DNA of 64,000 bases from Lederbergia lenta NBRC 16444 (lineage in GTDB: Bacteria > Bacillota > Bacilli > Bacillales > Bacillaceae_C), in contig NZ_BCVC01000001.1 of NCBI RefSeq assembly GCF_001591545.1, positions 1,736,001 through 1,800,000 on the forward strand, given 5' to 3'. Numbering within the stretch: the stretch's first letter is position 1; every line of letters begins with the position of its first letter. Below the pieces are notes generated by a model. It was not told where the DNA came from, made no database searches, and saw nothing but the letters and a program-made list of their open reading frames with translations. The position numbers and the translations under genes are program-made. Shown here one piece after another: positions 19,628 to 28,663 of the stretch.

Positions 19628-20403
19628 CTTAAGCCTCCTATATACTCCATTGCAGTTCTCATAACATATAGCATCGTTTCAAACAAATGTTGAACCACCC
19701 CGAACATCACGCCAAGCACGATGAAAATCACAATAAAACTAACAGCAATCTTAATCGGAAAACCAACAACAAATATATTTAACTGTGGGACAGTTCTAGC
19801 GATAATACCTAAAGCTACATCAACTAAAAATAAAGAAGCGACAACTGGAATGGACATTTGAAAAGCGATCATAAACATCAATCCAAATGATTGGGCAATA
19901 TATTCGATAAACGACGCATTTCCAAACGGAATAAACACTTGGTCAATTGGAATGTATTGATAACTATGAAATATCCCATCAAGTATTAAATGATGTCCGT
20001 TGATCGCTAGTAAAAATAATAATGAAAACATATATAAATATTGTCCTATTAGTGGGCTCTGCGTTCCAGTTTGCGGATCAATTACATTTGCAATCGCAAA
20101 ACCCATTTGAAAATCTATAAATCCTCCTGCAATTTGAATTGCAGATAAAATCATAAATGCAATAAACCCTATAAGCAATCCAACGCTTGCTTCTTTAATT
20201 ATGAGCAAAAAGTATTCACCAGTAAAAGGGATCGGATCTGTATCGATCGTATATTGCATTAATAACGCTAGAAAAAATGCAAATCCTATGCGATATGTTG
20301 CAGGAAGCGTTCGATAAGAGAATAGGGGCATCGTCACAAAAAATGCCGACACTCTCATAAATACAAGTAAAAAAATAGATATATCGGGAAGTAAATTTTC
20401 CAT
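19624..20403 (-). CDS. fliR: Flagellar export protein FliR
   Basis: Membrane component of the FliPQR export channel. 259 aa, six or more hydrophobic segments with family patterns FFVTMPLFSYRTLPATYRIG, ASVGLLIGFIAFMILSAIQI and FQMGFAIANVIDPQTG. The Shine-Dalgarno before ATG 20403 is weak (TAGG), so it is probably translated by coupling to fliQ, whose stop is 4 bp away. Confidence 0.96.
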   Translation of the reverse strand: MENLLPDISIFLLVFMRVSAFFVTMPLFSYRTLPATYRIGFAFFLALLMQYTIDTDPIPFTGEYFLLIIKEASVGLLIGFIAFMILSAIQIAGGFIDFQMGFAIANVIDPQTGTQSPLIGQYLYMFSLLFLLAINGHHLILDGIFHSYQYIPIDQVFIPFGNASFIEYIAQSFGLMFMIAFQMSIPVVASLFLVDVALGIIARTVPQLNIFVVGFPIKIAVSFIVIFIVLGVMFGVVQHLFETMLYVMRTAMEYIGGLR

Positions 20404-20407
20404 TCAT

Positions 20408-20677
20408 TTAACCTACAAATCTAGTTAAATTTTGAAAGATTTCCGTTGAATAGGATATTAGTCTACTTAACATCCACGGTCCCATCACAACTACTCCAAC
20501 TAGTACAGCTACAATTTTCGGAATGAACGCCAGTGTTTGCTCCTGAATTTGAGTAGTAGCTTGAAATATACTTACCGCTAGCCCTACTCCAAGGGCAAGT
20601 AGTAAAAGAGGTCCAGCTACAGTCAGTGTAGTGAAAACTCCATTTTGGGCAAGCGATATAACTGCTTCTGCGTTCAT
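20408..20677 (-). CDS. fliQ: Flagellar export protein FliQ
   Basis: Small two-helix membrane protein of the FliPQR channel. 89 aa with both hairpin helices (FTTLTVAGPLLLLALGVGLA and FIPKIVAVLVGVVVMGPWML) and the conserved SIFQATTQIQEQTLAF linker. GAGGTG precedes ATG 20677. It lies between fliP and fliR. Confidence 0.96.
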   Translation of the reverse strand: MNAEAVISLAQNGVFTTLTVAGPLLLLALGVGLAVSIFQATTQIQEQTLAFIPKIVAVLVGVVVMGPWMLSRLISYSTEIFQNLTRFVG

Positions 20678-20722
20678 TCAAAACACCTCACTGTTTGGTT
20701 CGTTTAACAAATTTTTCATCAT

Positions 20723-21391
20723 CTAACTAAAACTTTGAAGCAATGATTGGACTACTAAATACCATCCGTCTACAAGAACAAATAAGAGTATCTTAAATGG
20801 TAAGGAAATCATAACAGGCGGGAGCATCATCATCCCCATTGACATTAATATACTGGCAACAACCATATCAATAACTAAAAATGGAATGAAAATCATGAAC
20901 CCTATTTGGAATGCTGTTTTCATTTCACTTAAAGCGAAAGCCGGAACTAACGCTGTCATTGGGATATCTTGTATTGTTTCTGGTCTTTCCAATTCAGCAT
21001 AATTTAAAAATAACTCCAAATCTTTCTGTCTAGTATGTTTACTCATGAATTCTTTAAATGGAGTTGCTGCTCGTTCATATGCTGTTTCCAAATTAATCTC
21101 ATCATTAAATAATGGTTGCAACGCCTCTTGATTCACCTCTGTCAAAACTGGTGTCATAATGAAAAAAGTAAGAAATAATGAAAGTCCTACCAACACTTGA
21201 TTTGGCGGCATTTGCTGTGTAGCTAGCGACGTTCTGACAAAGGATAAAACGATAATAATTCTCGTAAAAGAAGTTAATAAAATTAAGATGCTAGGCGCAA
21301 GCGATAAAACAGTTAATAATAAGAATAGCTTGACAGAGGTAGAGACAGACTCAGCTGAACCGGTATTAAAAAACTCCATAAACTCATTCAT
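20723..21391 (-). CDS. fliP: Flagellar export protein FliP
   Basis: Core of the export channel (FliP5Q4R1). 222 aa from ATG 21391 (MNEFMEFFNTGSAESVSTS), behind GGAG by 10 nt; the longest ORF begins at a TTG inside the fliZ coding region and is not preferred. Signature segments: LTSFTRIIIVLSFVRTSLA, MPPNQVLVGLSLFLTFFIM and VVASILMSMGMMMLPPVMIS. B. subtilis FliP is 221 aa. The start overlaps the fliZ (fliO-like) stop by 8 bp. Confidence 0.96.
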   Translation of the reverse strand: MNEFMEFFNTGSAESVSTSVKLFLLLTVLSLAPSILILLTSFTRIIIVLSFVRTSLATQQMPPNQVLVGLSLFLTFFIMTPVLTEVNQEALQPLFNDEINLETAYERAATPFKEFMSKHTRQKDLELFLNYAELERPETIQDIPMTALVPAFALSEMKTAFQIGFMIFIPFLVIDMVVASILMSMGMMMLPPVMISLPFKILLFVLVDGWYLVVQSLLQSFS

Positions 21392-22076
21392 CTGATCTAT
21401 GCTCCTTCTCCTCAAGATGATTTATAGCCTTTTTCCGATCCTTTTTTATCTCATCCAACTTCTCTTTCAAGTGTGCATGAAATGATTTATCAACATGTTG
21501 ATCGTTTTTACGTTTGTTTTTCTGTTGATTCGCTTTCCACCATTTTGTAATGAGATCTGATGGTTGTAAACTTTGGTCTAATTGCTCTTCATATTGCCGG
21601 ATGTAATATTGGAGTTCATCCTCGTCGGTAATTTCTTTTAATAGCCGTATGTCCTCACCAACACCAAGAATAAGTACTTGCTTTCCTATCTTAATGACTT
21701 GAACAGAACGATTACCACCTAGGGACGTTCCCCCAAAATTTTGCACCAGTTTATTTTGTTGATAAGATCGGCTTTTTTTATTCATAAATTTTAATAAAAA
21801 ATATAATAATAATACTACAAATACTAGTGCTGCAAGCATTTTAATGACTTCAAACGGTCCTATGCCTATTTCTTTATTTTGTTGTTCCACTAAATTTTCT
21901 GAAGCTGGTTTCTCCTTCGGCTCATGCTCTTCACTGTTCTCTTCCTTATTTTCTAAGTAATCACTGACAGTATTATCTAGAGTCTCAGCATTTACAATAA
22001 TTGGAAAATGGTGAAACCGTGATAGGACAATTAAGCACAAAAAAACAATAAATATTATTTTACGAACAAAATTCAT
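21384..22076 (-). CDS. fliZ: FliO/FliZ-type flagellar assembly membrane protein
   Basis: FliO-family protein (called FliZ in Bacillus) that assists FliP complex assembly. 230 aa: an N-terminal hydrophobic signal-like helix (KIIFIVFLCLIVLSRFHH), an acidic extracytoplasmic stretch rich in Glu and Lys, a second membrane helix (VIKMLAALVFVVLLLYFLL) near residue 90, and a cytoplasmic domain with NRSVQVIKIGKQVLILGVGED. The highly charged C-terminus is variable. The position between cheY and fliP is diagnostic. Confidence 0.92.
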   Translation of the reverse strand: MNFVRKIIFIVFLCLIVLSRFHHFPIIVNAETLDNTVSDYLENKEENSEEHEPKEKPASENLVEQQNKEIGIGPFEVIKMLAALVFVVLLLYFLLKFMNKKSRSYQQNKLVQNFGGTSLGGNRSVQVIKIGKQVLILGVGEDIRLLKEITDEDELQYYIRQYEEQLDQSLQPSDLITKWWKANQQKNKRKNDQHVDKSFHAHLKEKLDEIKKDRKKAINHLEEKEHRSDE

Positions 22077-22086
22077 ATATATTTTC

Positions 22087-22449
22087 TTATCCTAATGTCT
22101 TGGAGATTGCTTCAATTACACGGTCCGCTTGAAATGGTTTAACAATAAAGTCTTTAGCACCCGCTTGAATAGCATCAATTACCATTGCTTGTTGTCCCAT
22201 TGCAGAGCACATAATAATTTTAGCGGAAGGATCAAAAGCTTTAATTTCTTTCAAAGCAGTGATACCATCCATTTCAGGCATTGTAATATCCATCGTTACA
22301 AGATCTGGTTTTAACTCCTTATATTTTTCCACTGCTTGTGCTCCATCTGCAGCTTCACCAACTACCTCAAAACCATTTTTTGTTAAGATATCCTTAACCA
22401 TCATTCTCATAAATGCAGCATCGTCTACAATTAAAATTTTATTTGCCAC
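22087..22449 (-). CDS. cheY: Chemotaxis response regulator CheY
   Basis: Single-domain response regulator; CheY-P binds FliM and FliY at the motor switch and promotes counter-clockwise rotation in Bacillus. 120 aa from GTG 22449 (ANKILIVDDAAFMRMMVKD). The acidic pair D9-D10, phosphorylation site D54 (LVTMDITMPEMDG), Thr/Ser switch region (IIMCSAMG) and Lys in FIVKPF are all present. An in-frame ATG 21 bp upstream overlaps the fliY stop (TAATG) but has no Shine-Dalgarno, whereas GAGGG lies 7 nt before the GTG. Confidence 0.95.
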   Translation of the reverse strand: MANKILIVDDAAFMRMMVKDILTKNGFEVVGEAADGAQAVEKYKELKPDLVTMDITMPEMDGITALKEIKAFDPSAKIIMCSAMGQQAMVIDAIQAGAKDFIVKPFQADRVIEAISKTLG

Positions 22450-22469
22450 TAAATTTCCCTCACAATCCA

Positions 22470-23621
22470 TTATTTTAATCTTTTAATACGATCAGACTGA
22501 CTTACTATATCCGTCACTCTAACACCAAAGTTTTCTTCAATTACAACAACTTCTCCCTGTGCGATCAAACGACTATTTACAAGAATATCAACAGGTTCAC
22601 CTGCTAGTTTATCAAGTTCAATAATCGATCCAGAACCTAATTCGATAATTTCTTTCACTGTTCTACTAGTTCTCCCTAATTCTACCGTTACCTGAAGAGG
22701 AATATCTAGTAACATTTCAAGGTTCTTTGTCTCAGGCGCAGATGGAGAACTTGCACTAAACTCAGAGAAACTTGCAGTTTGAACATTTGGCATTGTTTCT
22801 TTTTCTACAGCTTCCTTTTGTTTCGCTAATTCACTTGCTTGTTGTTTAGGCTTTTGTTCAGATATCTCATCTATTCTAGGAGATGGTGCAGCAGTTTCAC
22901 TTTGTGAAGCTTGAGTAGCTTTTGGTTCATTCGACTCTGTTTGAGCAAATAATTCCTCTACAAGACTTGTAGCAAATTCAACAGGTAATACTTGCATGAT
23001 ACTAGAGTCGATTAAATCCCCTATTTTGAGTCTAAACGAAACTTTAGCAAGTAAATTTTGTTGGGGTATCGTCTCAGTACCTTCCCCTTCTGTTAAGTTC
23101 AATAATTCTATTGATGGTGGAGATATGTCCACCTTCTTATTGAATACTGATGACATAGATGTTGCTGCTGAGCCCATCATTTGATTCATCGCTTCTTGAA
23201 CCGCACTTAAATGAATTTCGTCCATCAAGTCCGCGGGAGTTTTCCCATCTCCTCCAAGCATCAAATCTGCGATTATCGCGGCATCTGATTGTTTTACAAC
23301 GAGTATATTTACACCTGAGAATCCTTCTGTGTACTTCACTTGAATGGCTACATAGGGATGTGGAAATTCATCTTCCAATTTGGCATAATCAATAATCGAA
23401 ACAGTTGGTGTAGTAATCTCAACTTTTTGGTTCAATAATGCCGATAATGCTGTTGCTGAGCTACCAAATGAGATATTACCAATTTCCCCCAGTGCATCTT
23501 GTTGCATTTCTGATAAATAATCTTCTACGTTTAAATCATTGTTTTCTGCGCTTGAATCAGAAGTAGTATTTCCATTCAATAACGCATCGATCTCATCTTG
23601 AGAGAGCATTTCACCAGTCAT
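22470..23621 (-). CDS. fliY: Flagellar switch protein FliY with CheC-type phosphatase domain
   Basis: Motor switch component combining CheY-P phosphatase and FliN-like C-ring roles. 383 aa: an N-terminal CheY-P-binding peptide (MLSQDEIDALLNG); a CheC-like domain with two E-x2-N active sites (GEIGNISFGSSATALS and QEAMNQMMGSAATSMS); a low-complexity Gln/Ser/Lys-rich linker (about 225-300); and a C-terminal SpoA/FliN domain (DIPLQVTVELGRTSRTVKEI). ATG 23621 overlaps the fliM end by 11 bp and has GGAGGGAG upstream. Confidence 0.96.
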   Translation of the reverse strand: MTGEMLSQDEIDALLNGNTTSDSSAENNDLNVEDYLSEMQQDALGEIGNISFGSSATALSALLNQKVEITTPTVSIIDYAKLEDEFPHPYVAIQVKYTEGFSGVNILVVKQSDAAIIADLMLGGDGKTPADLMDEIHLSAVQEAMNQMMGSAATSMSSVFNKKVDISPPSIELLNLTEGEGTETIPQQNLLAKVSFRLKIGDLIDSSIMQVLPVEFATSLVEELFAQTESNEPKATQASQSETAAPSPRIDEISEQKPKQQASELAKQKEAVEKETMPNVQTASFSEFSASSPSAPETKNLEMLLDIPLQVTVELGRTSRTVKEIIELGSGSIIELDKLAGEPVDILVNSRLIAQGEVVVIEENFGVRVTDIVSQSDRIKRLK

Positions 23622-24612
23622 TTTCTTCGTCTCCCTCCTTAAAATTATTTAAGATTTGAACAGCTAACTTTTTATTCACTTTACCAGGTTGCCCCGTAAA
23701 CTTTGGAATCTCCCCAATTTTTATAATAAGAGGTTCATCGATTCTTGTATTCAATTCAATTACATCTCCATGATCTAAAGATAAGAAATCTTCAATAGAT
23801 AATTTTGATGTCCCAAGCTGTGCTGTCAACTGCACATTTGCATTTTTTACTTTTTTCTCAAGTATTGCTACTTCCGTCGGTTTTCTATTTTTGCTGACGG
23901 TTTCCATCCAATAATGGGCGGACAGTTTCGGGATAATAGGTTCTAGAAGCACATGTGGTATACAGATATTAATCATCCCGCTCGTTTCTCCAACAGTGGC
24001 ATTCATTGAAATAACAACCACCGTTTCATTCGGTGACATAACTTGTAAAAATTGTGGATTAACTTCAAGCTCAGACATGGTCGGCTCTATTTCTGCAATA
24101 CCTGACCATGCATCTTGTAAATGTTCCAATGTGTGTTCAAATAAATTAGTCATCAATCTCAATTCTATCTCTGTTAAACTATCAATCTTATTTATGCTCG
24201 ATCCCTGTCCTCCAAGGACACGATCTACCATTGCATAAGCTATAGTAGGATGAACCTCCATAATCATTCGGCCTTCAAGCGGCGGAACTTCAATAACGTT
24301 TAAAATAGTCATGCTCGGAACAGAACGAATGTATTCTTCATAAGGTATTTGATCAGCTGAAGCCACGGTAATGTCTACATAGGTTCGAAGTTGTGCTGAA
24401 AAGTGGGTTGTAAGTAAACGGGCAAAATTCTCATAGATTCTTGTTAGACTTCTCACTTGATCCTTAGAAAATCTTAACGCTCGTTTAAAATCATATACTT
24501 TCACTTTTTTCTCTTCTTCTTCCTTCTTCAAATCCTCCGCTGTCATTTCTCCTGTTGAAATAGCAGAAAGTAAAGCGTCAATTTCATTTTGCGATAAAAC
24601 ATCTGCTGACAT
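23611..24612 (-). CDS. fliM: Flagellar motor switch protein FliM
   Basis: C-ring protein binding CheY-P and FliG to reverse rotation. 333 aa. The N-terminal EIDALL helix (DVLSQNEIDALLSAIS) is the CheY-P docking peptide. The middle domain includes YDFKRALRFSKDQVRSL and PMFEHT-like features (TNLFEHTLEHLQDAW). The C-terminal SpoA domain carries QLGTSKLSIEDFLSLDHGDV. It lies between fliL and fliY, with which it forms the ring. Confidence 0.96.
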   Translation of the reverse strand: MSADVLSQNEIDALLSAISTGEMTAEDLKKEEEEKKVKVYDFKRALRFSKDQVRSLTRIYENFARLLTTHFSAQLRTYVDITVASADQIPYEEYIRSVPSMTILNVIEVPPLEGRMIMEVHPTIAYAMVDRVLGGQGSSINKIDSLTEIELRLMTNLFEHTLEHLQDAWSGIAEIEPTMSELEVNPQFLQVMSPNETVVVISMNATVGETSGMINICIPHVLLEPIIPKLSAHYWMETVSKNRKPTEVAILEKKVKNANVQLTAQLGTSKLSIEDFLSLDHGDVIELNTRIDEPLIIKIGEIPKFTGQPGKVNKKLAVQILNNFKEGDEENDW

Positions 24613-24645
24613 ATCTACACCTCCGTTTCAGTTTTTTTATATTTT

Positions 24646-25077
24646 CTATGAAATGATATAGGAGGTGATATACACTTTCACAACTTTCCCACTTTGCATT
24701 AATTCATTTATTTTGATTTTCATTGACTCTTCGAGATTTTGTTGTCCCTTTTTGCCTTGTAAATCTGATGCTTCCATCTCAGATAGTTCAGAGATCATTA
24801 AATTCTGAACTTGAAAATCTCTTTTAGTAAATTCTTCTTTCGCTTTCTTTCCATCTGTTTGCACTTTGAATGAAATTTTAACATATTGGTCGTTCTTTAA
24901 ATTCGTTGTGATTTCTGGTACATCAACAGATACCTTTAATACCTCTTCAATTGATGGCTCTTGCTCTTTGTTATCATTTGCAGGATTAAATTTCATTACA
25001 ATAATTAAAGCTAATGCAGCAAGAAGCAATATAGCTGTTAACAGGACGATCATCGTATTGATTAACTTTTTACTCAT
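24646..25077 (-). CDS. fliL: Flagellar basal-body associated protein FliL
   Basis: Single-pass membrane protein encircling the stator. 143 aa from ATG 25077 (MSKKLINTMIVLLTAILLL), 8 nt behind GGAGGG; the GTG nine bases upstream is too close to that Shine-Dalgarno. One N-terminal transmembrane helix (about 6-30) is followed by an extracytoplasmic stomatin-like domain with VPEITTNLKNDQYVKISFKV and an end resembling VYITSYIIS. The start overlaps the swrD stop. Confidence 0.94.
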   Translation of the reverse strand: MSKKLINTMIVLLTAILLLAALALIIVMKFNPANDNKEQEPSIEEVLKVSVDVPEITTNLKNDQYVKISFKVQTDGKKAKEEFTKRDFQVQNLMISELSEMEASDLQGKKGQQNLEESMKIKINELMQSGKVVKVYITSYIIS

Positions 25078-25288
25078 TATCCACACCCTCCCATTCTTTT
25101 CGACCGAGAAGATTGATGGACCGATAAAATATCAAAATTAGTTCCTTTAATCGCTCTTCTGATTCCGCGATAACATACTTGCGGCCGTTTGTTAAAGTAA
25201 TCGTCGTATCAGGAAAAGATTCGATTTTCTCGATTAATAACGCATTTAATTGAAATGTTTTTCCGTTCAATTTCGTAATAGTAATCAC
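25070..25288 (-). CDS. swrD: SwrD/FlbD family flagellar protein
   Basis: Small protein (72 aa) that in B. subtilis increases flagellar power by supporting stator levels. MITITKLNGKTFQLNALLIE and TTITLTNGRKYVIAES are the family core. The start is a GTG (25288) with no Shine-Dalgarno directly before it; the only good one, GGAGGG, lies about 40 nt upstream on the far side of an 8-bp GC-rich hairpin. The reading frame is open back to the flgG stop, so ATT, CTG or ATA starts cannot be ruled out, but homology fits the GTG. It overlaps fliL. Confidence 0.93.
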   Translation of the reverse strand: MITITKLNGKTFQLNALLIEKIESFPDTTITLTNGRKYVIAESEERLKELILIFYRSINLLGRKEWEGVDNE

Positions 25289-25296
25289 CGTAAAAA

Positions 25297-25326
25297 TCAG
25301 GGCCGGCTCAGTAGAACCGGGCCCTA
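25297..25326 (-). promoter_or_regulatory. GC-rich hairpin between flgG and swrD
   Basis: On the minus strand AGGGCC(C)GG-ttctactgag-CCGGCCCT forms 8 pairs with one bulged C, followed by GATTTTTACG and then the swrD GTG. It could act as a partial terminator, an mRNA stabiliser for the hook message, or a spacer bringing GGAGGG closer to the start codon. Confidence 0.6.
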
Positions 25327-25339
25327 TCCCTCCCTTATC

Positions 25340-26182
25340 TTAGCGTTTTAAATTAATCAGCTCTTGTAGAATTTCATCAGAAGTTGTGATGATTCTTGTG
25401 TTCGCTTGAAATCCCCGCTGTGCCACAATCATTTCCGTGAATTCTTCAGAAAGATCCACATTAGACATTTCAAGTGCACCAGAAACTAACGTTCCAGCAC
25501 CGTCAAGGCTAGGGGTCATAATAGTGCGTACACCAGCGTTCGCTGTTGCTTGATACATATTTTCTCCTACTTTTTCAAGTCCACCTGGATTAGTATAACG
25601 TGCTATACCAATTACTGGTTCTGTTCCTTCATTTAATACTCCATCAGAAATAAATGAAATTTTTCCATCTTCTGATATACTCAAGTTTTGAATTTTGTCG
25701 ATATTACCCCCATTTAATTGAATAGGTGCTGGATTATTAACATTATTATTTAATACATAATGTCCTGAAGAAGTGACAAGGTAACCATTATTATTTAAGT
25801 ATAAGTTCCCTGCTCTTGTATAGAATGTATCTGCAGCAGTGATATTATTGCCGGTACCCGTTCCTTCAGCAACAACTAAATATCCATCACCCTGTATCGC
25901 GAGATCAAGTACTCTCCCAGTTGGTTGCAAAGAACCTTGTGTATCGATCGTATCGATCGCAGCAAGCTGTGCACCTAACCCTACTTGTTGTGGGTTAATT
26001 CCACCTTTTCCTTGTGTCGGACCGCTTGCTCCGGATATAGTTTGACTAACCATATCTTTGAAAGATACGCGCCCTTTTTTGAACCCGTACGTGTTGACGT
26101 TTGCGATATTATTACCAATTACATCTAATTTAGTTTGAAAGTTTTTCATACCACTAATACCCGAATACATTGAACGAATCAT
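25340..26182 (-). CDS. flgG: Flagellar hook protein (FlgG/FlgE family)
   Basis: In Bacillus the flgG-like gene at this position encodes the hook subunit (FlgE), as far as I recall from work on B. subtilis. 280 aa. The N-terminal coiled-coil and rod motif is MIRSMYSGISGMKNFQTKLD, then VIGNNIANVNTYGFKKGR. The middle variable domain is Asn- and Gly-rich. The C-terminus is SNVDLSEEFTEMIVAQRGFQ with ANTRIITTSDEILQELINL. It is exported by the type III system, and its length is controlled by FliK. Both flanking gaps (about 50 and 96 bp) are the longest nearby in this operon and hold GC-rich hairpins. Confidence 0.94.
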   Translation of the reverse strand: MIRSMYSGISGMKNFQTKLDVIGNNIANVNTYGFKKGRVSFKDMVSQTISGASGPTQGKGGINPQQVGLGAQLAAIDTIDTQGSLQPTGRVLDLAIQGDGYLVVAEGTGTGNNITAADTFYTRAGNLYLNNNGYLVTSSGHYVLNNNVNNPAPIQLNGGNIDKIQNLSISEDGKISFISDGVLNEGTEPVIGIARYTNPGGLEKVGENMYQATANAGVRTIMTPSLDGAGTLVSGALEMSNVDLSEEFTEMIVAQRGFQANTRIITTSDEILQELINLKR

Positions 26183-26205
26183 TTAAAATTTTTCTCCCTT
26201 CGATA

Positions 26206-26256
26206 GAACCACGTCAGTCAGTCGGCGGTTCACGGCTTCCTTATAGGTCCGGCCGT
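26206..26256 (-). promoter_or_regulatory. GC-rich structured gap upstream of the hook gene
   Basis: Within the 96-bp gap the minus strand can form ACGGC...CCT-ata-AGG...GCCGT and then GAACC...GGTTC. No T-run follows, so it does not look like a terminator. Its GC content stands out from the AT-rich neighbours. Confidence 0.4.
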
Positions 26257-26278
26257 TTTCCATATTGATTTTAATTTT

Positions 26279-26671
26279 TTAATCCATGATGATAGTGCCA
26301 TCAATTTTAGTGAAAATTTGTTTTCCTGCTTCTTTCCTATCCATTACTGTAACAACCGTGCTATTTTTTGTATTTACAATTAGTGCTGCATTCTTAATTA
26401 GTACAAGTGAGTCATTTACACCTTTTCGCTTTGCTTCATCCACTTTCTCGCCAATTTGCTCCCAAACATCTGGACCAATATCAATCTGTCTTTGATCCAT
26501 CCTGATCCCGGCATGTTTACTAATTTTCAAGCTTGTCTGTGCCGTGCTGGCCTGTTCCAAATGCTGTGAAAATGATTTGCTAGAAGGAACAGATTCCCTT
26601 ATCGCTTTCTTTGGATAAGATTGAATCGTAATCGGCTGCGATGGAAGTTTATGAATAATGTTGTTTCCCAT
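26279..26671 (-). CDS. Flagellar operon protein of the TIGR02530 type
   Basis: 130 aa from ATG 26671 (MGNNIIHKLPSQP), behind AAGGGTGG. Its second half has the family core LKISKHAGIRMDQRQIDI and DSLVLIKNAALIVNTKNSTV, ending FTKIDGTIIMD. This uncharacterised family occurs in many Firmicute flagellar operons between flgD and the hook gene; B. subtilis seems to lack a clear copy. The N-terminal 40 residues are low-complexity and probably disordered. A role in hook assembly or export is inferred from position only. Confidence 0.88.
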   Translation of the reverse strand: MGNNIIHKLPSQPITIQSYPKKAIRESVPSSKSFSQHLEQASTAQTSLKISKHAGIRMDQRQIDIGPDVWEQIGEKVDEAKRKGVNDSLVLIKNAALIVNTKNSTVVTVMDRKEAGKQIFTKIDGTIIMD

Positions 26672-26686
26672 TACAACCACCCTTTT

Positions 26687-27316
26687 TTACGCTATTTTTG
26701 TAATTTCACTTGTTTTAACTGATTCTCCATTTTCAGTAATAAGCCAGATAAAACCATCTTTCATCGACACTGAACTAACAATACCGTCTAATTCCTTTTC
26801 ACCGTCAAGCCAAGTTATATTTTTTCCAATCATCGAGCTAGCCTGAATAAGTGGTGTTTCTGATGACATATTATTTATTTGGGATATATTTGCTGGAGCT
26901 AATTCTGTACCATCTTCCAAAATTATTTTCACTGTATCTCCCATGAATTGAACTGTTTTCACAGTGCCTTTACCTTCAGTAACAGTAGGTTCACCAGCCT
27001 CCACATTTTCGTCCATTTTATGCCAAGTTACTTCTTGTCCAATAAATTGATTAAATGAGATCAAGCTCGTTTGTGACTGGAGCTGCACTAATTTCTCGAT
27101 GGATGCGCTCATATTAGTCATTTGTTCAAGTGAAGAAAATGTAGCCATTTGCGCAATGAAATCTTTATCTTCCATTGGATTCATTGGGTCTTGATTTTGC
27201 AATTGCACCATTAATATTTTTAGGAAGTCATCTTTCCCTAAAATATCGTTTCCCGTTTTCACATCTCTTTTTTGAACTGATGATAAAAGTAGGTTTTCAT
27301 TTATGGAATTAACCAT
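26687..27316 (-). CDS. flgD: Hook cap protein FlgD
   Basis: Cap at the tip of the growing hook that allows hook subunits to polymerise. 209 aa from ATG 27316. The family N-terminus is [19 protein letters not shown], followed by [20 protein letters not shown] and then [12 protein letters not shown]. The rest resembles the FlgD tudor/FNIII region, ending [16 protein letters not shown]. The start is uncertain: a GTG at 27328 overlaps the fliK stop (GTGTGA) and neither start has a good Shine-Dalgarno, so coupling to fliK is likely. Confidence 0.93.
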   Translation of the reverse strand: MVNSINENLLLSSVQKRDVKTGNDILGKDDFLKILMVQLQNQDPMNPMEDKDFIAQMATFSSLEQMTNMSASIEKLVQLQSQTSLISFNQFIGQEVTWHKMDENVEAGEPTVTEGKGTVKTVQFMGDTVKIILEDGTELAPANISQINNMSSETPLIQASSMIGKNITWLDGEKELDGIVSSVSMKDGFIWLITENGESVKTSEITKIA

Positions 27317-27324
27317 GTGTTCAA

Positions 27325-28632
27325 TCACACTTCCGTTTCAAATAAAATAGTGTTTAATGCCTCTGCAAACGCGGGTATATCATCATTTTCATCGCTATTA
27401 TGCTCTGTATTATTTTGTTCGTCACGATTATTACCTTCATCGCGTGCATGCTGATTCATATATTTCTGCAGATCATTTTGGCTAAACGTAACTTCAATTC
27501 TATCCACTTGAATATTTTGTTGATTGAATGCTTGTTTTAAGCTATGAAGTTGCGAATCTAGCATATCTTTTGCGGTACTTGATGATGCGATCATTCGCGC
27601 CATCATCATGCCTTCTTTTTGTAGAAGTTCCACTCTTAAAGATCCTAAATGCTCAGGATATAGTTTGATTAACAGTCTAGTTGATCCTGGAGTTTGCGAT
27701 AACTGCGATTTAGCTAATATATTCGAAAAAGCTTTTATAAGCTCTGTTGCTTTAGGCTCTTGAGTCGGTCTATTCCCAACATGTAAAACAAATTGTTCCG
27801 TTTTTGAAATCGCCTCTTGATTATGCATGGCGACAATAGGAGCTTCAGTGATCATTGTCTTGGGTGTTATTTTTACTAAGTTCATGTGTTGATTAGGCAG
27901 CAGCATAGTTGCATCTTTTTTTATCTGTCCCTTAGAAAAAGCAGCATCTAATACACTTCCTAGTTTTTGCAAACGCTTCTCACTTTCTAATGTTTTTATA
28001 CGTATGAGAAGCTCCTCCATTACTGAATCAAGCTCGTCCAACTGATGTTGGCCTAATACATGTGATTGGGTCGTTTGAACGCTCACTTGTATTTTTTTTG
28101 CTATATCTACTATGCTCCCTAATTCTTTAGCAGGGACTTGAAGTAATTCTCGCAACCCTAACTGACTTGCTTGCGATAAAAGCAGTGTAAGTTTATCAAT
28201 TAACGCATTAATTGGCTCTTTATCCTTCGTATCAAACATTGATAGGCTTTTTTCCTCTTCATCTAATAAAGAATGGAGAGTAGAAAATTCCAAGCTATTT
28301 TTTTCTTGAAGTAGGATTTTCATTTGTTCCTCCATTGCTTGCAATGTCTCTGAAAGGTTTGGATCATCTTTAATAATTAATTCAAATAATGCATGTTGAT
28401 TTGCGACATCTACTCCTTGCAATTCAGCTAAAAAACTTTCGGGAATTTCACTAAAGATATCAATTAACTGCTGCAAATCAGTTGTAACTACTTCTGCTTT
28501 TTTCAAATCTGTTTCGTTTGAATTTGTTTGCATCGCTGTCTCTAAAGCCGCAAAAAAACTTGATTGTGATTGGCTTAGTTTCGTTGCATTTTTAGTAACT
28601 GGAATTGTTGATTCCATCATTTCAATCCGCAA
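27325..28632 (-). CDS. fliK: Hook-length control protein FliK
   Basis: Secreted molecular ruler that signals FlhB to switch substrate class when the hook is complete. 435 aa. It is mostly low-complexity helical sequence with Gln, Leu and Lys. The conserved C-terminal domain (about 300-400) contains [20 protein letters not shown], followed by [19 protein letters not shown]. The acidic Asn/Asp-rich tail ([18 protein letters not shown]) is typical. The start is a TTG at 28632, 12 nt behind GGAGG; ATG 28620 is an alternative. It lies between ylxF and flgD. Confidence 0.9.
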   Translation of the reverse strand: MRIEMMESTIPVTKNATKLSQSQSSFFAALETAMQTNSNETDLKKAEVVTTDLQQLIDIFSEIPESFLAELQGVDVANQHALFELIIKDDPNLSETLQAMEEQMKILLQEKNSLEFSTLHSLLDEEEKSLSMFDTKDKEPINALIDKLTLLLSQASQLGLRELLQVPAKELGSIVDIAKKIQVSVQTTQSHVLGQHQLDELDSVMEELLIRIKTLESEKRLQKLGSVLDAAFSKGQIKKDATMLLPNQHMNLVKITPKTMITEAPIVAMHNQEAISKTEQFVLHVGNRPTQEPKATELIKAFSNILAKSQLSQTPGSTRLLIKLYPEHLGSLRVELLQKEGMMMARMIASSSTAKDMLDSQLHSLKQAFNQQNIQVDRIEVTFSQNDLQKYMNQHARDEGNNRDEQNNTEHNSDENDDIPAFAEALNTILFETEV

Positions 28633-28663
28633 TTGTTTTTTACACCTCCCTTCAAAGTGAATA

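Noticed and set aside
20463-20681. 72-aa minus-strand ORF overlapping fliQ
   Set aside because: Alternate frame of fliQ, Ser/Cys/Trp-rich with no plausible fold.
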